NCBI RefSeq assembly: GCF_000208865.1
Contig: NC_018398.1
Coordinates: forward strand, 5,480,710 to 5,544,709
Direction: 5' to 3'
From: Neospora caninum Liverpool
Lineage: Eukaryota; Apicomplexa; Conoidasida; Eucoccidiorida; Sarcocystidae
DNA: 64,000 nt
The stretch's first letter is position 1. Every line of letters starts with the position of its first letter. The position numbers were made by a program, and so were the translations under genes. Shown piece by piece: positions 1 through 10,896 of the stretch. The notes under the pieces are model-generated. The model made no database searches, was not told the DNA's origin, and saw only the letters and a program-made list of their open reading frames with translations.

Positions 1-2294
1 CCGCTACGCGCCGCCCGTTCCTCCTGTAACGACTTGTGGCACCTGTCCGATGGAGCTCCAGTCGGCTGGCGGCCGAGAGTGACGTGTGACCTGGAAGGAA
101 TTCTGCGGGGCGCAGAGACGCGGCCCAGAAAGAGACACCACAGGGCGAACGAGACCGAGGCAGCCTCTCAGAGAACGCGTCGAGTGCCCCAGTGGAGCAG
201 CGACGAGCAGGCGGGGCGTGTGCGGGCTTTACAGTCTCGATAGAGCTCCGTGTTGGAGATCCGTCAGATGACGGGATACGTGAAACCATCCGTTTTGTTG
301 TACTCGTTTTTGTCTAGATGCTTGTTTCCTGAATGAAATGCGATCGAGAGCTGCAGTAGCGGTTCGCCCGCGTGAAACGTGAAGTCGATTCTCACAAACG
401 CGTTTTAATGCCTTTTTGTCGATTCGGGCAAAGAACCAGCATGTGCGACCGGGCCGGCCGAAATCAACCGCTTCACGAAAAACCTACACTGGCATCTCCA
501 CACATCCGTACCAGCATATATATATATATATATATGCACGCAGAGATGAGTAGAGAGGCAAGGCTCTGCTTTCCCAGTTTTCGCTATCCCTGTTTGCGGG
601 CATGTGCGGAAGCGACGGCCGCGCGGACAGAGCCGGGGCGAGGACGTGCCTGACCTTCCAATGTGTCCCTGCTCTCCTCGCTCTCTAGAGAACTTTTTAG
701 CAGACAGCCCCCCCACTGGAAAAGTGCAGGCCGCGGTACTCCTACCTCTAAAAGGAGATGCCCATGTGTGCGCAGCCGGAAACCCGGAGTTTTTAGACAG
801 AAGCAAATGGGTGGGTAAGCGCATCTCGTTGCATGCGGACGCAAAACAGAGCCATCAATGCCCCATTGCCCTGGCCTGTGGCGTCGGTACACACCTGCAA
901 AGTCAAAACTCGGCCTGTCGTCCCAACCGAAACGCTTTGCATGCAACTTTGTCTCCCCAGAGCCCTCGCGAGTGTGGAGCTGTCTCCATGGAGACACCGT
1001 GTCCCGAGAAACGTGTGTACCAAGCAAAAAAAGGGGCGTCGAGCAAGGAGATGAGAGCCCTTGAGCGCTGTTTTGTGCGCACTTGCGTGCAAGAAGCCTG
1101 CGATGGACCGCAGTTTGCGGAAGCTTTGCTGCAGAGACTTGTCGCGTTTGCCGGGAGATCGAAAGGCCCGCGGACATGGATTCTTTTTAACTGCCAAGAC
1201 GTTTTTTCTCTCTTCTATCTCGTGCGTGTCTCCAAGAGGAGACTGAAGCGAGTTCTCGTCCACAGAACAACGTGCACGTATACAGAGATATGTACGCGCT
1301 TGTCCTCACCCACAATTTCCCAAAGCGCCTACGAGGGAACTGTCCACATGACTGCATGCGCGCCGGGGCCTTCGAGCACCTCGTCCACGTGACCGCGCGC
1401 GAGAAAACCCCGGGGGAGGGGGAGCGAGAGAGGAGTCTGCAGTGGACGCAGAGAACTCTCCGAATGTCAGTTGGCGGGGGATCCTCGACGTCACGCGGCA
1501 AACTCGAAACACCGAGGTGCGCGCGGAAGAGCCGCAGGCGCGCCGGAATAATCTCGAAACAGCGTGCAGAGGCAAAGAATTTCGGAGCCTCACGAACAGA
1601 AGGAAACAACACTCTAGAGACAGCTTTCGAACTCGGCTTCCGTCGCCAGAAAAGCGGACAGAAGCTTGCTGACAAGAGCTGGATGGATGCTGGTTCACGT
1701 TGCCAACGCGGCGCGCACAAAATCGGAAACGGGCGAGAGTGGTTAAAAAACATGCAAAAAGGAACCCACCTACGGACACCCAACATGAGAAGAGAGAACC
1801 CGAGTCAGCGGCTCTGCTCCTTTCCCGCCACTGTGTCACTTGTTCTTCAAACGCACTGAGACAAAGTAATCAAGTCTCTGACTCGCCCTCCCGCGACTTT
1901 TGATCGAGGCGAGGGTACGGGGCGAATCGCTTTGAGTTAAAGCGGAAGGGACACAACAGCTGCCGTCGCTCGGGGGCGCCTGTAGTTCTCTTGAACGCCG
2001 ATGGCGAAGGCCTAAAATCTCTATCGCATTTCGTTACCTCCCAAACGACCGACGAGTCTCGCCGCGTCGCCGCACACGGAGGACCTTTTTCAGTTCACAA
2101 AGGAGTTTTTCTGGCTGGGCTCGCAGCAACCTTCCTCGCCGCCCGCGCACCCGACCGGGAAAAGATACATCGGTTTCTTCTGACGCGGTCCCTGCTCGTC
2201 AGAAAACCGAGATCGTTTACAACCAAAGACACAGTACGCACATTAAGCACGCCTCGCGAGGTTTGTCCTCGCCGCGGAGGAACCGCGGGATGCC
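1..2294. other. Intergenic / untranslated, no supported gene
   Basis: Open frames here overlap each other on both strands, show no splice-consistent chain and no recognisable domain, so I call none. The stretch holds a (TA)n microsatellite at about 515-534 and TGCATGC-type motifs near 830, 947 and 1352. The right part is the region downstream of the minus-strand HAD gene and may contain its 3' UTR. Confidence 0.5.
515..534. repeat. (TA)n microsatellite
   Basis: About ten TA units in a row. Similar runs lie at 4665-4681 (in an intron of the HAD gene), around 8890-8925, around 10180-10210 (just before the last exon of the small plus-strand gene) and at 18414-18490. Confidence 0.9.
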
Positions 2295-5200
2295 TCACAC
2301 TGCACTCGTTCCCTTCTCCGGGGGCGCGGCCCCAAAGAGGAGCTCGTAGATCTCGCCCCAGTTCTGGGCGACATACAGAACGCGACATCGCGACTCGTGT
2401 GGGCCATCCTCCGAAGACGCGAAGAACGAAAACGAAAAGGGAGACGGACAGCAGCACGGCGCCTGCGGCGCGGGGAGACGAAAGAAAAACTGCGATCGCC
2501 TCTCTCGCTCGGCCTGACCGGCGGCTCTCGCTAGCGGGCAGCGAGAAGGCGAGGACGCGCAGAGCGCCGCTTCTCTTTCTTCGTGCTGCTTGAATTGCTG
2601 TCGGAAGTTCTCCACTAGCCAAGAGAGAGGGCGAAGGACGACGCCCGTGTGGTAAAGAATCTGAGGAGAAAACAAAAAAACGACTTCCGAACCCCAATAT
2701 ATAGAGTGATACAAAGAAGCTACCCTATCCTCCGTAAAAACTCGACATTAAGAACATGATATCATAGCTAGACCATACACTGTTACTATCACATTATAAG
2801 TAGAAATTGTCTCTGAACCCAGCGAGCTCGGGAACCGCAGACAGGGGCGGAAAGTACACGCAACTTGGCTCCACGGAAGCAAGAGAGGAAGAAGACACAG
2901 ACAGAGAGGAGGAGGCGATCAAAAGACGCGCGGGCATCAAGAGAGGAAAGACAGGAAAACCACCCCACGCGAGGGGATTCGTGAAGCGTGCTCTTTCGTC
3001 GAATCGAAGAAACAGGAAAACCCGTCGCTGAACTTGGAGCACGTCAGAGCCAGAGTCGCACCGAAGAAAGACACAAGGCGAGGAAATACAGCCCCCCCTG
3101 GAGAGGCTGTCTTGTCACTCAGCGATTCTGCAAAGAGCCCGATCCGCCGGATTTCCCACGGTCGGTTCGCCCCGCCAACAAACTCACTGCTTCCATGTTC
3201 TTCCTCGGGTCTCCGATGAGGATGCCGATGTCTGCCTCGAGGAGGGCGAGAATGTCACCGTGCCTGGAAATAGAGACGCGGGGGAAAACGCACGTGTCCA
3301 TGAGGCGCCAGAATCCCTGACGCACCTCGCCAAGAGGGACAAATCTCCCCGCAAACGAAACAACTCGCAAAGCGACACATCAGCCTTCCCTTGCTGCGTG
3401 CCGGCCTGGCAAGATACTGCGTCCTCTCCCATCGCGTAAACGCCGCTTGTTTCACCTCCAGCAAAGGGAGGATCGCTCGGACGTATCCGGTTAAAGAGAA
3501 AGCGAACGAGAGAAAGAAGACGCGTCCACGGACACCGAGACATTTCGCGGCAGATCCAGAAGAGACGACAGGGCGGAGGCCCGCGGCCTGCAGCCGCGTG
3601 CGGTGTTTGAGTCGGGGCGTCGGTCTCGCTTGCTCTCTCAGATCGAGCGGCTGTGTCTTTGGCTGTGCGTGTCTTTACGCGCTTACGTGTCTCCAACAAA
3701 GATAAGCCAGAAGTTCTCTCTCTCGCGGCCTCGCCCTTCGTCTGCAGCATTCCGCGCCTGCGCTCCCGCACTATCGCCTGAAGACATCAGCCGGCGTCTG
3801 AGGATCTGCAGGCCTTCCTCGCGCGACTCTCGGGCGTACTTGCGCTTCGCTTCCAGCGTCACACAGCGCGGCTCGACGAGACCTAAAACGCAGAGAGGCC
3901 AAAACCGCGAAGAACTACGCTCGGGAAAAAAGGGAGGAAACGGTGGGGCAGGGACCTAAGGCGCGTGAGGCCGGGGAGAGAACGAGAAGTCGGACGGCGA
4001 GCAACGCCAAGAACACACACCAGGAAACCGAAAGGCCTCGAGACCGAACAGAAACACCCCGGAGGAAAAAGGGGCGACACACACGGAAACGAAGAAACGG
4101 AAGAGACGGAAGGAAAGACAGAGCCTCGAAGGCACGCCTCTGAAGCCAGGACACACACGGAAAGGAGAAAAAGGAAGCAGAAAGACGAGACGCAGACGCG
4201 GGGCATCCGGGAGAGGAACATCTTGACGGCACACGAGCGACAGAGAACATCCAAAGAGAGGCGCCCACCTGTACTGACACCGCGCTCGTCGTAGACGAGC
4301 TCGTTCGCATGGAACGTCATGCTCTGAACCACATTCTCGGCCCACGTCCTGGACAGTTCCTCTTCTCCTTTCCGCCGCGCTTCCCGTTCCGCACCCCCCT
4401 GCTCGCTGGTCTCTCCCATCGACGAGAGACAGGCCTCCAGAGTTTGCGCGAGAGCATGACGAAGCGTCGCCGCCACGAGATGTGCACTCCACGAGTGGGA
4501 GATGAACGTGACCGGCACATCCGAAGCTCGCAGCCGAAAGATGGTCTGAAACACGACGCGAACAGCAAAGGAACGAAAACAATTTGGTCGGCCAATGCCT
4601 GCGCCTATGCAACCTTTACCCCTGCCTATCCGTGTTTGCCGCCTATAATATCAGCCTTTCCCCTATATATATATATATATAATGTGCACGTCGTGGTAGG
4701 TGTAGATCTGTGAATGCATGTATGATGGACGGCGGGAGTCGACACTTCCTACCTCAAGGGCAGTCGGCTTCACAAGGTCAATAGCGTTCGTGGCGTGTAG
4801 AAGATCCGTATCGAATGTATCTGCACAGGAGACACCGAAAAAGGACACAGCGTTTATCGTGACGCACTTTCTTCCGCATGTCGAGTTTTCCGTTCTTCTT
4901 TTGTTTCCCACGTATCGACACCCTCGTCCTCTCACTGTTTCAACGGTCCTCTGTGTCTCAGGCGTTGTGGGCGTGTCCCTCTCGAAGGTCTTTGAGTTCC
5001 TGCGGTGTTCTCCTGCCTCGGACAACCCCCCCCCCTCACTGTTTCCTTCTCCACCGGCTCCGCTGTCCCTCTTTCGCTCCCCTTTCAGCTTCGCTCTCCT
5101 TGGTCTCTTCCTGTCTTCCCCAGCGCGTGTCTTCTGATTCGTATTTCTCCGCAGAGCGTCCTCTCTTTTCTCCTCGCGGTTCCCCACGTCTTTCCCGCCT

Positions 5201-7310
5201 CCGTCTCCTCTGGAGTCAAACGTTTGCTTGATTCCGCGCCCACCCCCGGTCCGGATTCGGTCCATTTGCTTCCGTTTCCACTTCCCCCGGCTCCAGACCT
5301 GCCCCCCGCGCTCTTCTGGGCCTCCCGGCACCTCTCACCTCTTCGTATGCCTCGGAGAATAATGCGCGTCAGCGGCGTGTTTGCCATCTTCTCTTCGTAG
5401 GCGTCCAGCTGTTTGATGGCATTGAACTGCACGTCTCGCACCGCAGCGAGCGCAGCCGTCGGCGAGGAAGTCGAAGACAGTGAAAAAGGCGCTTCGCTTT
5501 CGACTTCTGCCTCTTCCCGAGGACACGCACACCAGCCTCCAACCTCGTCCTGTCTCAGTTCTCTTGTCGAGTTTCCACTTTTCGTTCCTACACTTTTGCC
5601 CGCCAAATCGACCGAGAACTGCGACAAGATACGCTTGCGCCCTGCGCTGTATACGCGCACCGCCTCGTCGACCGTTTCGTCGAACATCTGCGGATCAGTC
5701 GCGCGTTGCCTTGCGAGAGAGAAGAGCGTGACGCAGGTGTCGACGTAGTCCTGTTGCTCGTGTTTCTGCGCTTCTCCCGTGTTCTCTTTTTCGCTTTTTT
5801 GTGGGGGCGTGACGTCCGTCACGGTGCCGTCGAAGTCAGTGGCGAGGCCGATGACTTGCGACACAATCCCGCCAAAGACATCTCCCTTTCCTCCACGCTG
5901 CTCGTCCTGCTGCTTCGCACCCCGCTCGCTACCGAGCCTGCCTCCGCTCCCCGCGTCTCCGTCTTCCTGTCCTCTCCGCTCCATGAGTCGAGAGTCGAGG
6001 AGAGCGCGAAGGTTCGTTGAAAGGTTGTTGTCCAGGGCGAAGGGGGACGGCGTGACGCGGACCGACGAAAGCGACGAAACCGGCACGTGGAAACAGGAGA
6101 GAACTTCTTCGGCAAACTGCCGAGACGCTTGGAGAGACTCTTCCCTCGCCCCTCGGGCTGAAGAGGCGCCACCGGGCGCCATTCTGAGGCGTGTCGCGTG
6201 AACTGCAGTCGTCGGGACTGCATGCGCTGCATGCGTTGAGATCGTCGACGCGGCAGGCGGCCAGGCGTGTCCTCCCGGGGGAGTGAACCGCAGAATGCCC
6301 GCCCGCTGAGCAGCCCTGGAGCGCCCCAGGGGGAGCCGTGGGTGGTTGTCGCTGAAAAACGCCGAGACTTCTTCGTCTGCTTGCCGAGTGTCTTCACCAA
6401 TTGACGGCTCATGGGCTGCCGGCTGCTCAGCACTCGCGCTCAGTCCCGACCTTTCGTCCGGCAGGTACGGTGTCGACATCCAACCCGCCTGTCCGTCCAC
6501 GATGCCGGTGTCCATCAGACTTTCAACTGGAGAGACGGCAGAGACGGGCAAGGGGAACGGATAAAGAGCAAAGCCGTTGGCCTCTCTCGCGTCTAGATGT
6601 CCTTTCCCGTAAGCTAACAACTCCTTCCACGCGAGAAACGTCTCGTACTCTTCCCCCATCGCGGCTTGGTCCGGCTTCGCGTGGTGTGCTTCCGAAAGGC
6701 TCCTCACGCCGGTTGCCGAGACCGACACCAGAGGCGAGTAGATGGAGAAAAACCTAGACAGAGCGGACGCGTGGCTGGGCGACAGGGTCTCGAGGTCCGA
6801 GGGAAACGTAAGAGATGAACAAACAAACACGAAAGCAAGAAAGGCGAAAGAAAAGAACTTGACTAAGTGGGACCTTGCCGGCACGACAGGAGCAACAGTG
6901 TTGCCCACGTTCCGGTGGACATACACCTCAGGATCCCATCGGTAACACTGCCTTTCGGCGGAAAGGCCGCATGATTTGGACGCGTGCACACACGCGGGCG
7001 AGCTAAAAGCCAGGGAAGCGGTGCCTCTGCATTCCGTTTCCGGACGAGAACAGGAAGTTCTGGAGCGGGAAAATACCTGGCAAGCATCGCGGGAAACTCT
7101 GGAAGAAACGCTGTCCTGCGGCGCCCGGGCTGTGGGAACGGGCAGAGACTGACACGAAGCAGGGAGCGGAGTTCGATGTCCAGGCTTCTCGCACAGCGCG
7201 TGTTTGCCCGATACATGAATCTCAGACTTGCAGCCACTGGGAGTTCTCTTCATGCCTGTGCTGGGCACATACCCGAAGAGCTGCCTCCCGTTTTCTGTTC
7301 TCGAGGCCAT
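2295..7310 (-). CDS. HAD-superfamily phosphatase with N-terminal membrane segment (TH2/TMP-phosphatase-like)
   Basis: Predicted exons on the minus strand: 7310-5339, 4820-4753, 4545-4269, 3882-3687, 3263-3188 and 2660-2295. All borders are GT-AG with matching phase, giving 984 residues. The start is the first ATG after an in-frame stop, because the longer open frame begins with GTG. Residues about 147-170 are strongly hydrophobic, a likely signal anchor. HAD motif I, DFDGT, lies near residues 492-496. Downstream come a SHSWSAHL segment, a HANELVYD...GVSTG block, and a split motif IV, VGDT/HGD, followed by LLEADIGILIG near residue 840. The last exon carries a LYVAQNWGEI-type ending. The order NELVY-GVSTG-VGD-LLEADIG matches the HAD part of plant TH2-type thiamine-monophosphate phosphatases and related soluble HAD hydrolases. 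No TenA domain was recognised before it, so the substrate is an inference. The N-terminal 480 residues are mostly low complexity. Confidence 0.72.
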
Positions 7311-9031
7311 CTGGCCTGCCTCAGGGGCTTCTGAAGACACAGCGGCGAAGCGAAGAGACGACTTGAAAGTTCTGTGCGCCTTGTGCCGGGAGGAACGGGA
7401 AGAACGACGCAGGACAGGACGCTGGGGAGCGAGGCGGAGGACGGGCAGACCCAAGGGACGGGGCGTGCAACCCCCCAGTTCGCCGATCCGTTGTTGAAAG
7501 AGAGGGGGGGCGCCGTCTGGGGAACTGAAAAGCTCGGTTTCGAAGTTGGGACGCCCGGGAAACCCGGAGACAAAGACCTGACTTCTCCGAATTGCCGCCG
7601 AGAGAACTCTCACGTATCCAACTCAGACCCGCGGCCACCGAGAGAAAACCTGGTCACTGCGTTGCGCACAACCCCCTCCTTTCCGTCAGAAAAGCACATA
7701 AAAACCAGCGAGCGCACAAACGCTGGACGGGCGAAACTTTAAGCGATGCCAGAGTACGTAAGTTGCGAGAGGGGCGGAAACGCGCGGAAACGCGGCGAGT
7801 GGCGACAATTTCGGGATGAGGGAAGACGCGAGACGCGCCGTTCGAGATGGAGCGGTCGAGGCCGAGGGCGAGTTCCGGGAGAAGACGACACGCGTCGTCG
7901 GAAAAAAAATCGGTAGCTAGCTCCTCATTTCACCTTTCTCTGCATGTCAGGAAAGACAGCCGGGCCGCACCGGCGCTCTGAAGGCAAGAAACGTTGCAAC
8001 TCTCGCTGATCGCGAGTCTCGAAACGGAGGCTGCATCTGCCCGCCCCCGGGAGAGTGGACGCGGTCCACTGGTTGTGCTCCGCCTTCGTTGCATGCTCCC
8101 AAGGCGCAGACCCCGTCCGGCAGAAAAGCCCCGAGGAAAGAGTTCCTAGGGTGGCAGCACTGCAAAAAAGAAAGATCCGCGGCGCTGAAGACTCGGGGAG
8201 CGCCAGGCAGTGCAAGGAGGAACGCAGATGGCGAGGTGGGGACTGCATTGAGGGGACACAGTCTCAGGCGCAAAAAAGAAAGGTTTCCGGTTCTTCGGGC
8301 ACCAGCCCCTGATTCGTGTACGAATGCGTTTCCGGGTGTGGCGTGCACTGTCGAGAAAAGAGAGGACGGGATATTTGCTCATCCCAGCGCATTTTTGTGT
8401 CCGTGGGTCTCCCGCCGAAATTTGAAGCCAGCGAGCTGGGGCAACACGCGAGCCTGCTCACCGCTTCTCAGATGACCCGAGGCTGCCGTGACCCACACAA
8501 AAAAGACAGGTAGGCAAACCTCTCCGCGTTCCGTCGGAGAGGTTCCTCGCTTCTTCCCTCGCAGTGGAAACACACTCTCCACCCTAACGGCGACAACCAG
8601 AACGGGGTCTCGCGACGGGGTTCCTCTGGCTTTCTGCTTCCTCGGTCGTGTCGCCTTTCTAGATACACCCGCCACTCCTCAGGCTGGGTGAAAACACGAG
8701 CTGCAGGTTTCTTTGATCCTTCCATCCACGCGAAAGCCGTGCGTATGCAAGTTAACCCCATGCATCACGAGAAACATTTGCCACATGGGGCATGAAACCA
8801 CGAGCTGGACTACTCGCTTAGATCTTTTGACTGTCGTTCTGTTTACGGATCCCAGTTCCAGTGTGTTAGCGTGGTTTTGCGACGGGGCAGTATATATATG
8901 TGCGAGTATATTTCGGGTATATACCGTGTCATTTTTTATCGGGTGCTCTAGATCTCGTTTCACGTGGGCAGTAACGCGAAACAAACACTCGACGCAAAGC
9001 GTTTCCTCTACGGGGAGGCGTGGTGATTCGC
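7311..9031. other. Divergent intergenic region
   Basis: This lies between the HAD gene (minus) and the small plus-strand gene, so it should hold both promoters. The open frames in it are short, overlapping and without domains. A TGCATGC motif occurs near 8092 and TA-rich runs lie at 8890-8925. I see no further coding signal. Confidence 0.45.
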
Positions 9032-10398
9032 ATGCCACTCGGAACTGCCTTGTGGGCGGGGCTGGGACTATGCTTGCTGTTCGTCGACTTCCGTATGTGG
9101 AAAAGAGAGCGAAAGGATGAGAAAACTAACCACCAAAGGCACGCGCAGAACGTGTGATCGACTGGCATATCCGGCCTTTTCCACGCGAAGGCCGAGGCCG
9201 TTACTGCTGTCGCTGGTTAACAGGGGTCTCGCATCATCGCGTTCTTTTACGCGGCAACCAGATATCTCGACGTCGTTCTCGCGCGTGTGTTCCAGCACTC
9301 TAGCGAAGTTTCGGCAGCCAAAAACCTTTTTCAGATATTCTCGTAGGTCCAACATGTTTTCACTTCGCGACAAGTGGAGTGCAGCTGTTGGACCCTACGG
9401 ACACCACACTTGTCTCCACAACGAAAAGGCAAGGAGAGACCGAGCACTCCTCGATTGTCTACAAATTCAAAGGCCACGACGGACTCGTGTGGTTCGTCCA
9501 CGGCGAGGTAATTGCAGCACGCTCCGGGAGTCGCAGAACGCGCAGCGTGGGCGACCGACGTGGAAGGAGGAAGAGATGCGAAGACAGGGGAGAAAAGTGA
9601 AAGAGCGAGACAGGGGTGTCGTCTGCGCAGGAGGCACAGCGAGAAAGCAGAAGCTGCAAAGACGACAAGGTGAGGTGCGCACCGGCGCATTCTGACGTAG
9701 ACCTAGGACTCGAGAACCGGGAGGAAGGACAGCGCGGAAATGAGGGAAAGATTCCCGAGGCGCGACGTTGTATCAAGCGATCAGAGGAAAAGAATATGCG
9801 ACAAGCAAGGAAACGGAATTCAGACACACACCGTGGCGGCGTGCCGTGTAACAGAGAAGACAAGAGAGGTGACATTCGGAGGCACGAGCAAGAGACAGAA
9901 AGTAGAAGGACCTGCGACCCGAAAATCAGACGGCAGCCCGACAAACAAGACAGTCTTCAAAGACTCCACGGGCAGAGCATTCCCATGTCTATCTGTCTAC
10001 ATATATAGTAAATTGCGCATTTACCTACCGGTGAGTCCACATCTCCACATACAAGACACCACCCAGCTGGCCCGTTGCACACTTCACCGGCCAGGTCGTG
10101 CTAGCCTAGCATGGTGTCGCTTTCTGGTTGATCTGGACTCTGCACTTGGGTATATCCACCAGGCATCAACGTACACCCTTTACATATATTAAATATATAA
10201 ATATATATGTAGACAGGTGCCGTGGCAGTGTACGAGCGCAGCAACAAGGAAGTTGAGCAAAATGTTTTGTACCTGTTCCGCGACCGTCGGGTCCACAGAA
10301 GCCAGCCGGGGGTGGACAGGCGACGGAGCGCCAGGGTCGGCTGTGGCCCGACTGCCTGTGAGAAAACGGTGGAAAACGGAGGAAACCAGGATCACTGA
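9032..10398 (+). CDS. Small three-exon protein with signal-like N-terminus, unknown function
   Basis: Predicted exons 9032-9092, 9335-9507 and 10213-10398 join in phase to 139 residues. Exon 1 is a short hydrophobic leader (MPLGTALWAGLGLCLLFVDF) ending at a strong GTATGT donor. Exon 2 follows a pyrimidine-rich TTTTTCAG acceptor and encodes a polar segment with a YKFKGHDG motif. Exon 3 starts after a TA-rich tract ending in TAG and encodes a charged stretch (ERSNKEVEQNVLYLFRDRR) before a basic tail and stop. The leader could be a signal peptide, signal anchor or mitochondrial-inner-membrane segment. No family was recognised. The alternative reading of exon 1 runs past the donor to a stop at about 9157, giving a 41-residue membrane microprotein. 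Confidence 0.45.
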
Positions 10399-10896
10399 GG
10401 CGGCTTGGCAGCCGTAAAGAAGAGCGATCTCTTCATCTATTCAAAAATATCGACTGGACAGTCCGTTCTGCAGAAAACTTGATGGGAGATTTAGGGTGCA
10501 GTGCTGAAGCATTTGTACATGTATCTGGGCGGAGATACGCCTGGAGTCTCTCTCTTGAAAGATCTAGAAACCCAGTCGCCTCCGAACCTCCCACAAACAA
10601 AGCAAAGCGCACACAAACCTGAAAACCTGTCTCACTACACAGATACACATTTATGGAGATCCCGCTTAGCCCACGAGACCCCGCCCCGGGGACCTTTGAA
10701 GAGACTTTCACTGTGTGACCAGGTCCACATAAACCAGCATACTCTGGTAAAAGTGCATGCATCTACACGTATACGCCGTTGGCTACATATGATATACATG
10801 CCTACTTATATGTAGATGTAGAGGTAAAATCCCTCACGTTCGTTTAGCGGAGGAGTGCTGTTTGGAGAACCACATTTCCTTTTCTTCCATGGGCCC
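10399..10896. other. Convergent intergenic region
   Basis: A 500-base gap between the ends of the small plus-strand gene and the F-box/WD gene. It contains TGCATGC-like sequence near 10757 and a TA-rich end near 10790-10820. No coding signal was found. Two 3' UTRs are expected here. Confidence 0.5.

Noticed and set aside
604..1392. Plus-strand open frame of 262 codons near the left edge
   Set aside because: Several frames of similar length overlap on both strands, none has splice signals, a domain or a targeting sequence, and high GC content makes long chance frames common.
5335..5532. Short ORFs over the HAD exon 1 / intron 1 border
   Set aside because: Shadows; the AAGAG/GTGAGA donor and in-phase exon 2 explain the sequence.
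10180..10210. TA-rich palindromic run as a possible terminator or origin
   Set aside because: Simple-sequence DNA of the same kind occurs at four other places; it precedes the acceptor of the small gene's last exon and needs no special role.
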